Below, piece by piece: positions 33,933-46,875 of a stretch of 64,000 bases of DNA. The DNA lies in NCBI GenBank assembly GCA_963969495.1, contig OZ018317.1:29673003-29737002 (forward strand). Reading direction: 5' to 3'. This stretch comes from Ceratothoa steindachneri. Its lineage: Eukaryota > Arthropoda > Malacostraca > Isopoda > Cymothoidae. Position numbers and translations under genes: made by a program. The notes beneath the pieces are model-generated. The model was given only the letters and a program-made list of their open reading frames with translations, was not told where the DNA came from and did no database searches. Each line of letters begins with the position of its first letter. Position 1 is the first letter of the stretch.

Positions 33933-34020
33933 TTCGTTTCCGTAGGTTTGTTCCTTCGGTGTTGTTTCCGTGGGTTCGTTCTTTTGGTGTTACGTTTCCG
34001 TGGGTTCGTTTTTTTCGTCC
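33933..34020. repeat. Short tandem repeat, about 33 bp
   Basis: Three units of GTTTCCGTGGGTTCGTTC followed by TTTTGGTGTTAC-like sequence. Confidence 0.75.
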
Positions 34021-34466
34021 AGAGTCTTCAGCGCTCTTGTTTTAGTTATATTTTGACCTTGATCCTGGATTGCTTGAGGTCGCTACCTGTGTCGAAGGAG
34101 CTGATAACGGATATGTTTTGATGATTTTCTCTAGTTGAAGGGTATGTAATTAATCTCATTTTTTGTTCCATTTGGTCCGATCCATGTCCATTTTCTCTTT
34201 TGTTTCTTTTGGAAGATGAAATGGAAGGGAGTTTGGGAGGGCTATCAACACTCTTATTTGCATCTCAAGTAGTTTTCACTTTAAGTTAATGATTATGTGT
34301 CTACCACTCTTTCAACCCCCCCCCCCCCAACCTCTTACTGCACCATTATAGTTTGAAACTCCTCCTTTATCACTTTTAGGGAAAAGAAATTCCTTCATTT
34401 TTTATTTTTGATAAATAAACTACCATTTCTCCCATGCTTCGAACAAAAAGATCCCCCTCCCCCTTC

Positions 34467-34684
34467 CCATGTATTTGGAAACTAGAAAAATACAAAAACC
34501 AGCACAAAATGAAGAATACAAGGTGACAGTATTTAGAAATACATAAAAATGGATATAAATATAATACAAATCCCGTCCCATGCATTTAGATACTACAAAA
34601 ATACCAAATACAGGACAAAATACTGAATCTAAAAGACAGAGGACAATACTTCGAAATAGATTTAAGTGGATATAAATAAAACAC
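34467..34684. repeat. Two-unit tandem repeat, about 110 bp
   Basis: Two diverged copies starting with CCATGTATTTGG and CATGCATTTAGA; each continues through ACAAAATxxxGAATxxAA and ends in TGGATATAAATA. Confidence 0.6.
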
Positions 34685-34900
34685 CAAAAAAATATTATAT
34701 ATCCCTTAGTATAAAATATAAAATAAAGATTTTAAATATTAAATATACATTGAGAGTTAGTAAATATAATCATAAAATGTAAATTATTAAATATAATGCA
34801 AAATATAAATTATGTATTTACAAAAAAAAAATATATATTTTAAATAAAGAATTAAAAATATACTGCGAATAGGATAGTATATAAAAAAAAGAGAATAATA

Positions 34901-35130
34901 CAGGGTGGGGCGCTTCAAAGTAGCCATGCCCAGATTAAAAAAAATTCTACAAAAACCAATTCTTATTTCGTTTTTAATAAAGTTAAGCAGTTTTTTTTTT
35001 AGTAAATATATTAAAATAAATAATGAAGTTACCTTAAAAACTGCTTAACTTTTTTTAAAACGAAATAGTTTTGGGGTTGTAGAATTTTATTTTAATGTGG
35101 GACGGTCTTTTTTATAACTGTGCTACCCTG
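34901..35130. mobile_element. 230-bp foldback MITE with TA target duplication
   Basis: The termini CAGGGTGGGGC and (read inward from the right) CAGGGTAGCACAG are flanked by TA (34899-34900, 35131-35132). The two halves pair along nearly their whole length (for example AGTTAAGCAGTTTTT near 34980 with AAAAACTGCTTAACT near 35038), so the element forms one long hairpin. It shares CAGGGTG ends and size with the MITE at 23768 but not its interior. Confidence 0.85.
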
Positions 35131-36395
35131 TATATAGACAGAATAAAAGAGAATGACAAAGAGAGAGACAGAAGTTGATACAAATACACAAGACAAAATA
35201 AACAAACAAAAAAATATATGTTACGTCCCAATTCTCCTGTTTAATATCAAAAACTACTTCAGAGCTGACCCGAGTGCAATTCCATCGATGGTAATTGCCA
35301 TAATACCCTCTTTACTTCTCTCACTCTGAGTCTGGAGGGGCTAAACTTATCTTCTCATCTCCACATTTGATTTCTTAGAGAGAGTGGCATGCGTCAGAAC
35401 ACCTGAAGGACTTCGAAGTCCATTCAAAGTCAACAGAAAATATATTTGTGAGTCTATTTTGTTCTACCTTATGAATCATAGTTTTTGCTTATGTTTGTTT
35501 CTTCCACAGTTATTGTTTTTGTTGCGGGTTTTTTTGTCATTTGCTAGCATTTTAAATTATTAGAGTGACGTTGTCCTTTTTTTCTTCTTTTTCGGCCATG
35601 CGCTCGTCGTTTTCTACCAGAAAGCTGTAACAAGAAAAACAAAAACAAATGTTTTTATGGGAAAGAGGGCATCTACGAACCCAAGAGAGCCTACGGATTC
35701 AGTATATGTAGGGTGACCCCCCAAACAGGCCTCAACTTATGTGATATCTCCTCGTGACTGTGAGAAGAGCTCCTTCCGAGGGCTTGCTGAAGAGCTTAGA
35801 TAGTTAAAGCATTGCCTTTGTAAGCGCATAATTATAATCGCGCAATTGCAAATAATGCGCGATTTATAAGGCCGAGCTAAAATAGATAAAAGTAAATTTT
35901 CCATTTTCTTCGAAAACAGGGATAACAATTAAAATAGCGAATTGATACGCAAATATTTGTTTGCGTTAGAAAGGCTGTCTTATTCAATACTCTCTCGTAT
36001 AGCACAGAGTTATTTTCTTTGAAACAGATCGATATAATCATTATTATAATTTATTACTTAATTATTATTTATAACGAAGAAAAAACTAACGAAAGGCTAT
36101 AAAAAAAGTGGTAGGTAAGGTCCATAACCAAAGTAAACAGCTTGGAGAGAGAAAAAGAGAGAGAGAGTGGGAAGGAATTTGTTGGGGTGTTTATATAATA
36201 CAGCCTATAAACCTAATAATGATGGAAGAAAAACAGGATTTCTTCATCTGCACATCTTACAAAAAAGATTAAAAATATAAATTCCAATCGCCCTTTGCGT
36301 GAATGGACAACTTCGTCTTTCATCTTCGTCTTTCATTGATATAAAATGAAAGACTGGTTTTTTCTTACACTTTTAAAAACCTAAAAATATGACCG

Positions 36396-36396
<1 letters not shown>
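35131..36396. other. AT-rich DNA, nothing recognised
   Basis: No gene. A short GAGA run lies at about 36150. Confidence 0.45.

Positions 36397-36438
<42 letters not shown>
36397..36438. repeat. (TA)n-(GT)n compound microsatellite
   Basis: About 19 bp TA, then about 23 bp GT. Confidence 0.95.
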
Positions 36439-39400
36439 AGTATGTAAAGCCTCCAATGTTTTTCCCACCAAATATCTCTGATCTTTGTTTCAGGCTGGAC
36501 CTAAATGAATAAGCTGCCCTTTATCGTCTGAAAATAAAAACACACCTCAATAAGAAGACATAAAGGTATTTTTGTTCCTTAAACACAATAGATCACCAAG
36601 CATTTAACTCCATTACGAAAACCAACCTTAAATCCTCACGTAATAAGATCGCTTTTAATATCCCTTAAGGCTCCAATGCTAAGATTCAATCTCAGGTTTT
36701 GTAATTAGGATTGAATTGTTTTTTTTTGTAGGTCTCAAATCTCGTTATAAATATGATCTAATACGTCTTTTATATCGGACTATTCATTAACAAATCTTTG
36801 CTTTCCTGTTCACCTTCCCAGAAGATGAATTGGGAAGGGAAGAGAGGCTTGTAGGGAGGTGTATTATGTTCAGGTTGAATTCTTTTGGTTTGTTTGGAAT
36901 GCAGAACATTGCTTTATCGAAGTTTGACAGAGGGATAAATACACAATACAGGAAAAGGCGGAAATTCACACATAAACATGTACTCATAGACATTTGTGTA
37001 CATATGTGTACATAGCTCTTAAAAGGGTTCAGATTTGTAATTTTGAGTACCTGTGTTTGTGAATTTATTCCGTTCACTTACACCGTGCCCTACCAACCTC
37101 AACATCAAGTGACAATGAGTTGTGCTTTAGCAATCCTTTTCATCTCTTTCATCCTTTTCACAACTAATTTCTTGCTCATCCTCATTCTCTATCTCTTTGT
37201 TCTTCCCCTAGCTCTTTCTCGCATCAAGCTACACTTGATTACCGGGGATGGATGGCATTAAGCAACTTAAAACTCATACACACTAACATGCTCAAATTAC
37301 GTAATATATAAGTACTGCATACATTCAATTGCGTATGCCCATATATTAAGTGTAAATTAGGAATGTGTACATTCAATAATATTTATGCGTAAAATGGAAT
37401 AATTTTATCAGCCTTTAAAAATATTTTTTTAGGAAATGACTAGGAATCAAATTTTCCTTGTTTTGGGGTCAATAAATCATTTAATTGAACAGCCCTTGTC
37501 TTTTTTCATCCCTTGTCTTTAAAATAACTTAACTTTACAGATACATCCTTCTACCTTTTTCTAATATGTCTATCACTCCATACATTATCTGTCTAAATAT
37601 ATTCTTCTCTCTCTCTCTCTCTCTCTAAACGGACATAGTAATTTTGTTGATCTTTTTCCCAGCCCTAAAATCCCTCCAATATGACAGAATCCTTACTCTC
37701 AACACTGCGTAAGATAGCCCTAAATTACATCACTCCTCCATGATATATAGAAAACGAAGTAAAAAGAGAACCATTTTCTTTGAGTTTAATGGCTAACTAT
37801 GCTATTCATATAAATTGACATTTTCTTTATGTTTTGTATTAATATCTATTTCTTTCTTAATTTAATGATAATTAAAAACTAAAGTGTATATTTTGATTAG
37901 TATTTTTTATCTATCATAATAGTGTATATATATGTTTATTTACAATCAGTTATCAACGTTAAAAATAATTACTAAAACAATTACTTGTATAATTATTAAC
38001 ATGGATGCGAGTAATGAATATTATTATTAATAATGATATTTATTTCTATTATACAAATATTACAGTTTTTTATCTCAGAGATAATAATAAAAACCTCCCA
38101 ATATTTTCCCGTTGTATTCAACGGAACACATAAATAACGTATCGAAAGAGACATAAGGAGGGAGTGAGAGTGTAAAAGAGTTTCAGAAATACTACATCAA
38201 GTATCACAAGAAGTCACAAGGAATAGGAAAACCTCAAAAGAGACATTAATATCTTAAACGAAGAGGTATTTTTTTTTAAGGAAAATTCAATTTTATTCTA
38301 AAGTAAAGAACAGCCTAAAAATATTTTATCTTGTCATCTCTCTACAACCGTATTTGTCACTTGTTTCCAATTTCTCTCCGAAACATCACACCTTTGTTAT
38401 GTCCCTAGTTTGTTTTGTCACTCTGATACTAACCTGTTTTCTTCAATTTACTGATATTTGTAGCAAAAATGTGCTCGGATTTTCATGGCCTTAGTTCTTC
38501 CTGGTTGTAAACCAGGACGAAAGATCCTCACCCATTGTTACTTGATGAGAGAAAACTGATGAGACCACTCATAGGTTCCAGTCTCGATCCCAAAGCTTGA
38601 TTTACCTTAAATTGAATTCTACGATAGGTTGGTTCCCCGGAAACATCGTAAAGACAAGAAAGGAATAAAAAGAGAGAACGAGAATTGAAGGTATGGATCA
38701 AAATTAAAAATGTCTTACGTAATAGACAAGATAATATAAATAAGCTCTATGAGTCAAGAGTCTGACAGAGTGCTCTAATAATTAATAGGGAAGAGAAATT
38801 GAATACAAAAAAATTAATTAAAAAACTTAAAATCCCGTTGGAGACTAAAAGAGCTTCCAATGAGGCCTAAAAGCGATTGACACAGGGCCACATGGATGAT
38901 ACGGGAGGAAATCCTAACAGCTTCGGAGCAGCGATTGACACGACGCGTTAGCTTTCGGTTGGAAGACGTTTCCAAAAACAATACTGTAATTCTCTAGTAA
39001 ATCGGCTTAATTTAGTAAGGAACCTTCCCGCAAGGAGACTATGATACTTTTCAACTTAACTTCCTCATAAACACGGGGAGAGTGAAGAATCACGAAGCGT
39101 TGGCTGTCAAGCAAAGGCAAATTCGGAAGTTGAGGTGAGATATCGAAGGACAATAGCATATAAAGCTTTAGAAGGCTTCCAAATGAATTTTACGTAAAGA
39201 TTTAAAGTGAAAAAATGAACCTTCGAAATAATTACTTTGTAAGCGAAAACAGCAAATTTCTCATCTCCACACTCAATGTACATTCAAAACAATCAAGAGC
39301 AAATCCAAAAAAATATTACACTTACATCGCTATTTGCCTCATCACGAGATTTCCTTGTTCCTGCAGCAATTTTCACGTTCTTTGTTCCATTTTTCTTCCC

Positions 39401-40125
39401 TGCTTTTATCTCTTCCTATTTTCGTTTGTTCTCCCCTTTCCCTTTCAAGGTGTTGCCTGTTCCTTTTGTGTTCTTTAATTACTCCACCAAAGATTCTATT
39501 CTTTCCTATCAGCCTATAGTCAACGTGATTCCACCCGAGGCCAGATCGTAGAAAAAATACATTAGAGGTTTATAGAATTATGCGTCACCTTTCGGAGTAT
39601 TGAGGAATTTATTTGTATTCTGAAAAGAATCGTGTAACTCACCTTCACAGCTGAGAGCAAGTCTTAGATAGATGACAAGAATCTTCGCTAATTTAATGAT
39701 ATGGTTCTGATGAAGACAGGTTTTGGCCTATCCGGTAGACGCCACATGGTTATGCGCGTGTGTGGTCATACCCCATTCTACCCAAATAGAATATGGTAGC
39801 ACTCGATATCGGTAAAGTATCGTGCCTAAAACAATAGGTCCTTTGTTGTTGTTTTATTCTGATGTCCGGTCCATTGCTTCCGAATTCTTGGAGGCTCAGT
39901 TTCTTTTCTATCATTCGGGTCGAAGTGTGATAATATGAGAGGAGAGAAAGAAATATAGAAGAAAAGTAGGTAGAGTGGAATGATAAAATCGTGGATGAGG
40001 TTCTAATTATGTGTTCCCACGGAAACATCGAAGGAGATACGAACAAAATTAAGCTAAAGGAGATTGAAATTACGAACTCACCGTCTGTAACGCGTTCTGT
40101 GAGTCGCTCCTGCCTGTAAAGGAGA
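36439..40125. other. AT-rich DNA, nothing recognised
   Basis: Only chance frames; the one at 37043-37261 is hydrophobic but unsupported. A (CT)n run sits at 37605-37626. A 7-bp perfect hairpin CCTGGTT-GTA-AACCAGG lies at 38500-38516. No transposon signature is visible. Confidence 0.45.
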
Positions 40126-41060
40126 GAAAGCATAGGTGTTATCATGATAGTCATCATAAAAGCCCTCCTAGGTGCCAACATGAGAGGCATCATCAAATTT
40201 ATCGTTAAGTCATCATTACAGCTATCTTGAGTTTTATTTTATGAGATCACGATTGTCAGCGCAAACGCCAACATAAGACCTTTTCAGAGTGCCAACACAG
40301 GAACAACCATGAATAAAAAGGTGCAATACATTATAATATCCATAATAAATAACAACATACGTGTCATCAAGAATATTATCATATTAACCTGCTACCATGA
40401 GTGCCACCATGAAGATCATCATGATAAAATTCATTAGTGCCATCATATTAGGCAACATAACAGTCATCATAAGATATGAATGCCCTCATAAAAGCCATCA
40501 TGAAAACAATTTAATGACCCATAATAAGTCCTACCATCAAATGGGTTTTTAGGATTCTAATGAGTAGCAACATGAAATACATCAGAAGAGCACAGATGAG
40601 TCCCATTATGAAACCATCATAGGACCTATCATAAATGACATCATAATAGCCATAATGAGTGGCACCTTGAACGCCTTTAAAAGAGCCATCATGTTTGCCC
40701 CAATGAAATCAATCACAAGCCTCTGCATGAGTGCCATCATGAAGACAGGATAGGATATTTCATGTATGTCATCATAAGGCACATTATATGAACCATCATG
40801 AGTGACAACATGAACGTCATCATAAGAGCCATAATGAGTGCCAACTATCTAAGAACATATTTGAACGGATAGAAATCAAGACTGGCATCAAATGGCACCG
40901 TAAATGCCATCTAATTGCTTTCAGGAGTGCAACCTTTAACATATCTCAAGAGCCATCATAGTTTCACCCTGCAAGCTATCATAAGATTCCTCCTGAGTAC
41001 TAGCATGGAAACTATCATGACCAGCATGAAATCTATCATAAGAGCCATCATTAGTGCCAA
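40126..41060. repeat. Degenerate ATCATRA minisatellite, first block
   Basis: Long diverged array of GCCATCATGAGTGCCATCATAA-like units with spacing of about 20-40 bp, gradually decaying. Recurring cores are CATCATGA, CATCATAA and GAGTGCCA. Frames over it are artefacts of the repeat. Confidence 0.85.
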
Positions 41061-41330
41061 CCAGTAAACACCAGTAAATATTCCCATCTAAATATAAATG
41101 ATAACCGATGATGGCACTTCCCGACTATGGTATGTAAGGAACTATCTGTAATGAGAGTGGCGAAGAAAGAGCAATTGAGAGTGTGTGGAAGATATATAGA
41201 CGCAAATTCCGTGACATGGATTGGGGCCGGGAGGGTACGCAACTTCAGTCGTGGCGGGAAGTGCACGGAATCTTCTAGATGTCAGGTGCAGCATGATTTG
41301 AATGCTGACACCCCTCTTGCGATGTTGACG
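41061..41330. other. Unique segment splitting the minisatellite
   Basis: About 270 bp unrelated to the flanking array, moderately GC-rich. It may be an insertion; no terminal repeats or coding sequence are recognised. Confidence 0.5.
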
Positions 41331-41895
41331 CCATTATAAGAGCCATCATGATTGCCATCTTAAAAGCCATTGTAAATAACATAAGGAAAGTCATCAGAAA
41401 AGACATCATTAGTTTTATTAGGAAAACCAATATAAAATAATATAAAATACATCCTTAGTACTAGTATGGAAGCCTTAATAAGAGATATCATAAGTATCAT
41501 TATAAAAGACATTATGAGTATTATTATGAACGCCATCATAAAAGATATGATGAGTATTATTATCAACGCCATCATAGAAGACATTATCATTACCATTTAT
41601 AAAACATCATTAATAACACCATGGAAACCACAAAAAATTCATGAGTATCATTATGAAACCAATTATATATGACATCATGATTACAATCAAAGGAGACATG
41701 ATGAGTACCATCATGAAAGCCATCATAAAATACACCATGAGTATCATTATGAAAGCCATCATAAAATACATTTTGAGTACCATCATAAAATACATCGTGA
41801 GTATCATTATAATGAGTACCATCATGAAAACCATCATAAAGGCATCATGAGTACCATCGTGAAAGCTATCATCAAGGCCAACATGGGACACATGT
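41331..41895. repeat. ATCATRA minisatellite, second and cleaner block
   Basis: Units such as GAGTATCATTATGAAAGCCATCATAAAATACA, with spacing of about 30-45 bp, are more regular than in the first block. The frames at 41360-41891 follow from the period. Confidence 0.9.
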
Positions 41896-42279
41896 TTATG
41901 ATTGCTGTCAACCCCCTTTTCTCAACAAAGCTCAACATCTACTAATTCTTGCCCCTTGCTGAGACTCATACAATAAGGCAATTCTCACCACCACCCCACA
42001 TCATAGCTCCATATGGGCATATTCAGTATTTTCACCAGCATTAAATCGAAATGTCTTGAATTTTTATCTTTATTTTTTCTCTATGAATTTCCAACATTAG
42101 TTTGCCACCACTTCTTCGACATCAACTGTCTGTTCCCTAGGTAATCGTCGTAGGCTTTAATTTGTCCATAAATTAATTATGGCCTCTCTGTTCCAATCTT
42201 TGAATCATGTTGATTGTCATGCCGGAATGGACAGTCCTTATCTCATTTATCCAATTCTTCTTCTGTTTCTGTATAAATC
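41896..42279. other. Unassigned spacer
   Basis: Nothing recognised. Confidence 0.4.
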
Positions 42280-42620
42280 TTTCCCAATGCCTCATCCGGA
42301 GTACTTAGTTCAATTTTGGTCTCCATTCCTGAACAAAGACACCAGATAAGGAAAGACTTCAATACCTAAGCCTATTATCACTGCAAATAGTCGATTATGT
42401 GGGCAAATTATTAAAGTGTTTAAAATATTAAAAGGATTTAGTGATATTAGTTATAGATTACTGTTTGGGATAGATGTTAGAAAAAAAAACTCATGAATAT
42501 AGATTTAAATTGGTAAACAAGCATTTCAACACGGCTATAACTCAAAATCAAAATAATTGACTACCTTCTCAATTAGTTAAAAGTATGTTAGCTAATTGTT
42601 TTAAATATTGATTTAACGAG
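42280..42620 (+). pseudogene. Old CR1/L2-type LINE relic, C-terminal part
   Basis: Plus-strand translation in shifting frames gives RPHPEYLVQFWSPFLNKDT (about 42286-42345), GQIIKVFKILKGFSDI (about 42402-42450) and EYRFKLVNKHFNT (about 42497-42535). These correspond to the post-RT region of CR1-like proteins (RPHLEYAVQFWSP and so on in the young family here). The nucleotide sequence is AT-rich and unlike the young copies, so this is a different, older family. Confidence 0.7.
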
Positions 42621-43195
42621 GATGATATAGGTAAATGTAAATATTCCCAAGCAGGAAGCACAAATGAGAACATCTTCTGATGAGGAGTGGAAAGTATGTC
42701 AGGAAATAGGTTAAAATTCGGATAGCAACGACAATGGCAAAAAAAAAATGTAGCAGTGATTGGTCCCATGAAAAGCATGTGTACTAATGCATAATTTCAT
42801 ATTCCTTTTGTACATTTCTGTCACTGTATTCCTTTCACCGCCACTAGGCAATGATCTTCAGAAGGAACTATCTACACATAGTACTGTTTCTATTCGAGTA
42901 AGTGCAATTAATTTTGAGTTCCTTTAGGTATAACTGGTTCATAGGTGTAAACGTAGATAAGTGTGTGTTCTTATTATTAGAACTAGTACAAATTAGTTAA
43001 AAATAAACATATTTGGGGGGGAACTGGTACACATGGAAATACGTGTGTATCACTTTAATTATAAGATATTTTTGAGGTTTGCTTCGATAGATCCTTCCAC
43101 CATCTCTATTTTGACTCCGGCTGTCCTCGAGTGGATCTTGGAGTGCTCCTTGTCGAAGGAATGGAAATAATCTATTCTCCTAACTACCATGGCCT

Positions 43196-43198
<3 letters not shown>

Positions 43199-43246
<48 letters not shown>
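43199..43246. repeat. (GA)n microsatellite
   Basis: Pure GA dinucleotides. The Arg/Glu frame here is an artefact. Nothing recognisable lies between 42621 and 43198. Confidence 0.97.
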
Positions 43247-43249
<3 letters not shown>

Positions 43250-43913
43250 AAATAATCTTTTTAAACCTTAATTTCGATATCTTCCTACTCTCGTTTTTTT
43301 TTATTATGAGTATCAACACCCCAATTGACATCCCCCATTTTCTTTCACCCCAGCTTCGAAAAATAATTTTAAAATATTTTTTTTAATTTTCTCTTCATTG
43401 TTTTTGAAACCTAATATTTATTTTGCCGCCACAAATTTTTGAAAACTCTTCCCAAACTTTGCTCGTAAAACTTTAATTTTCAACATTTTTATATTTTTCG
43501 GGAGTTTTCAATGAGTATTTTAAAATGTACTGAAATTCACCGCAGACTTTTTTGAGAAAACAAATGTCTGGATACACTGGAAAACAGATAATAAACAGAC
43601 TGGTATAGTAGAAAAAACAGATAAGGTGGCAGATCGTAGATAGACAGAGATAACATTATCAACCGGTATTTATGATAAACTTTCTGGCTGACGAATTAAC
43701 GAATACAGACAAAGAGATGGAGAAGAATTCATACCTCGAGGATGAGACAATTATAAAGATTTGCATAAAACGAGGTCTGCTGACCAAAAAGTTGCGTGCC
43801 CTCACTTATTCTGATTTGTGCCCTTACGACCTTGAAAACTTTCAATAATTCCCGAAGTAACCTCAGGAGGACCTTGGTAATTCTATTATTCGAAAGAGAA
43901 TGTAAGCAACTTA

Positions 43914-44475
43914 AGGGTTTCAAATTTCGTTAGAATCGGTCGCATAGTTATGATGTTATTGCCCCAAAAAAGTAATTTCCTAGCTAACCTTAGGTGACCT
44001 TGGCAATTCTATTATTTGAAATGGAATTCAAAACGATATAAGGGTTTCAGATTTCGTTAGAATCAACCGAATAGTTATGATGTTATTGTCAAAAAAACTA
44101 ATTCCCGCGCTAACTTTAGGAGGACTTTAGCAATTGAATCATTCAAAAGGAAATGTAAAACAACATAATGGTTTCAAATTACGTTAAAATCAGCTAAATA
44201 GTTATGATGTTATTGCCAAAAGGAAATAATTCCCTGGCTAATCTTGGGAAGTCTTTGGCAATTATATCATTCGAAAGAGAATGTAAAACAACATAGGGGT
44301 TTCAAATTTCGTTAGAACCTGCCGAATAGTTATAAAGTTATTGCCAAAATAATATAATTCTCGGGCTCACATGGCAGGAATTTGCCAATTGTATCATTCA
44401 AAAGAGAATATAAAACAACATAAAGGTTTCAAATTTCGTTAGAATTGGCTGAATTGTTACAATGTTATTAAAAGA
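43914..44475 (+). repeat. Five 127-bp tandem units
   Basis: The landmark AGGGTTTCAAATTTCGTTAGA recurs, with changes, at 43914, 44041, 44168, 44295 and 44422, that is every 127-128 bp. Each unit also has TAGTTATGATGTTATTGCC and GAAAGAGAATGTAAAACAAC. Confidence 0.9.
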
Positions 44476-44682
44476 GTAGCAAACGTGGACCGATCGACAT
44501 AGAGAGATGTAGTCACCCGCGACTAAAAAGTCACAACTTTTTAAAAGCTTATTAAAAAGCAGAACTAAATTATATTAAAATATATATTATTGTAATTAAA
44601 ATGGCGGGCCTTAATTTTTTGTCACACCTCATTTATGGAATTGGAAAGGCAAAAAAATGGTCACACCCTAATTGCATAGTCT

Positions 44683-46032
44683 AGAATTGTATAGCATAAC
44701 ATATTATAGCATAGTATAACATATTATTGCATAGTGAAGCTTATCATATTATAGCATAGTATAATATGGCATAGTGTATTATAGCATGACATAGTATAGT
44801 ATAGCAGAGCATAGAAAACATACTATAGTATATGCAGTATAGTATCTCCTAGTATAGTATAGCAGAACATATCCTAGTATAGCCTAGTATTGTTTAGAAT
44901 AGTATAACATTTTATAGCAAAGATTAATATACTCTCGACTAGTAGCCTGACAAAACCTAGCCTACCGTAGGATAGCCTACCATAGTATTACCTAACTAGC
45001 ATAGTATAGACTAGCCTAAATTGCATAACATAGTAAATCCTGCCTATCCTAGCCTAGCATAGTATATCATAGCATAATACAGTATAGCATAGTATAACAG
45101 AATAGATTATGTCATAGCATAGCCTACCATAGTAGGACTAGCCTAGCCTAGCTTAGTATAGCCAAGTCTAGCCTATGATTCCCTATAATAGTAGAACTTA
45201 CCATACCATACTCTAGCGTAGCTAGCATAGTATAGCCTGCCCTTACATATTATAGTTTAGCCTGACATAGTATGACTTAGCCTAGACAAATCTAGCCTAG
45301 CCTAGCATAAAATTTATAGTATGGCCGATCTTAGCCTAGAAACCATAGTAAAGCCTAGACTAACAAAAACTAGTTTCACATAACCTAGTACAGCCTAACA
45401 TATATAGGATCCTAGCCTAGTATATTCTATCCTATCATAGCCTAGTTAGTATATTCTAACCTAGACTAGAATAGCCTACCTTACCCTACCCTACCCTAAC
45501 CTAATTACTATAGTATAGTATATCATAGTATTGCCTAGCCTAGACTAGACTATTAGGTCTTAGCCTAGGCTTGCATAGCATGCATAACATAGCCTAGATT
45601 ACTCTAGCAAAGCCTCGCTTATCCTAGCCTGATATAGCGAAGACTAGCATAGTGTAGCATAGTGTAGTATATCATAGTCTAACCTAGCATACCATAGCTT
45701 AGCCTAGCCTAGTATAGCATTTCATGTCCTACCTAGCTTAGTATAACTTAGCCTAGCATTAACTATCCTAGACATGTATAGCCTATAAAATAATATTATA
45801 CCCTTATCAAGTATAGCTTATTATGGCTATCCTAACATATGTACTATATGCTATCGTATCATAGCATATTATAGCCTAAATTAGCATAGTAAATCTTACG
45901 CTTGTACATTATATTTTAGCATAGCTTAGCATAGTATAGCCTAGCCTATAATATCCTAGTATACATAGCCTATTCTAGGCTTGCCCAGAAGAGTATAGCA
46001 TATTATAGCCTAATCTAGTTTAGCAGAGTATC
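44683..46032 (+). repeat. 5-bp TAGCC/TAGCA/TAGTA satellite
   Basis: About 1.35 kb built of pentamers of the type TAGCC, TAGCA, TAGTA and TATAG, with irregular order and frequent single-base changes. CCTAG and CCTAA-like variants (for example CCCTACCCTAACC near 45485) occur. Confidence 0.95.
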
Positions 46033-46342
46033 AGCCTAAAAGTTATGATGTTATTGCCAAAACAAAATAATTCATGGGCTAACCTTGAGGGGACTTTAGC
46101 AATTATAGCATTCCAAAGAGAATGTTAAACAACATAAGGGTTTCAAATTTCGTTAGAAAGAGCCGAATAGGCACAATGTTTTACATAAACAAAAAAAGCG
46201 AAACGGGGACCGACCGACCGAATAGTGAGATGTAGAGTCGCTCGCGATCTGACTCGCACGCGACTAAAAATTGAGCTGATACAAACGATAAAAAAGAGAT
46301 TCTGACAAAAGAAGATGGGCACACAAAAATAAAATTGAAAGG

Positions 46343-46345
<3 letters not shown>

Positions 46346-46416
<71 letters not shown>
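46346..46416. repeat. (TA)n microsatellite
   Basis: 71 bp of TA dinucleotides, just outside composite repeat copy 1. Confidence 0.97.
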
Positions 46417-46417
<1 letters not shown>

Positions 46418-46793
46418 GGGAGGAGCTTGCGCTTCGCTACTAAGATTAAAATTTAAAATCTAAAAAAAATCAGCCATGGTTAAATTTTTATCAATTTTCT
46501 GAACTTCGCCAATTATAATAATTTTAAAAAGGAACTCTAAACTAAATTTCTCCCCTTTCAAAATATCACGTCGCTAAAATATAGATAAAGAAGAAGATAT
46601 ATAAAAAATAAATTTTCTGAACTTCACCATTTGTAATTCTTTGGGTTTTAATTTTTTTTTAAAAATTCAATACTTATATTTAGTTTGTTTTTTGATTTGA
46701 TATTATAAAAGAATTATTAGAAATAACTTGGATAAAAACATAAGTCATAAGCAAACTAAGATGAAATTAGTATTCAAATACTCAAAAAAATCC

Positions 46794-46796
<3 letters not shown>
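46417..46796. other. AT-rich spacer, nothing recognised
   Basis: Between two (TA)n tracts. It begins with GGGAGGAGCTTGCGCTTCG, a GC-rich patch with no assignment. Confidence 0.4.

Positions 46797-46873
<77 letters not shown>
46797..46873. repeat. (TA)n microsatellite
   Basis: 77 bp of TA dinucleotides. Confidence 0.97.

Positions 46874-46875
<2 letters not shown>

Larger units (their letters stand above)
43750..46270 (+). repeat. Composite repeat, copy 1 (127-mers, tail, TAG satellite, 127-mer, tail)
   Basis: In order: a lead-in (GAGGTCTGCTGACC ... GTGCCCTCAC), five 127-bp tandem units (43914-44475), a tail with GACCGATCGACATAG and CGCGACTAAAAA (about 44480-44530), a linker with GTCACACC motifs, a 5-bp satellite (about 44683-46032), one more 127-bp unit (about 46035-46165) and a second tail with GACCGACCGA and GCGACTAAAAA (about 46205-46270). 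An inverted second copy with the same order lies at 53545-59690. No protein is encoded. The family is unknown to me. Confidence 0.85.

Noticed and set aside
37043..37261. 72-codon hydrophobic frame resembling a membrane peptide
   Set aside because: Short, AT/T-rich origin, no homologue or context.
41360..41891. Ile/Met-rich frames of 68-93 codons
   Set aside because: Products of the ATCATRA minisatellite.
44683..46032. True telomere or centromere array
   Set aside because: Pentamers are heterogeneous and embedded in a composite repeat; no long pure TTAGG run.
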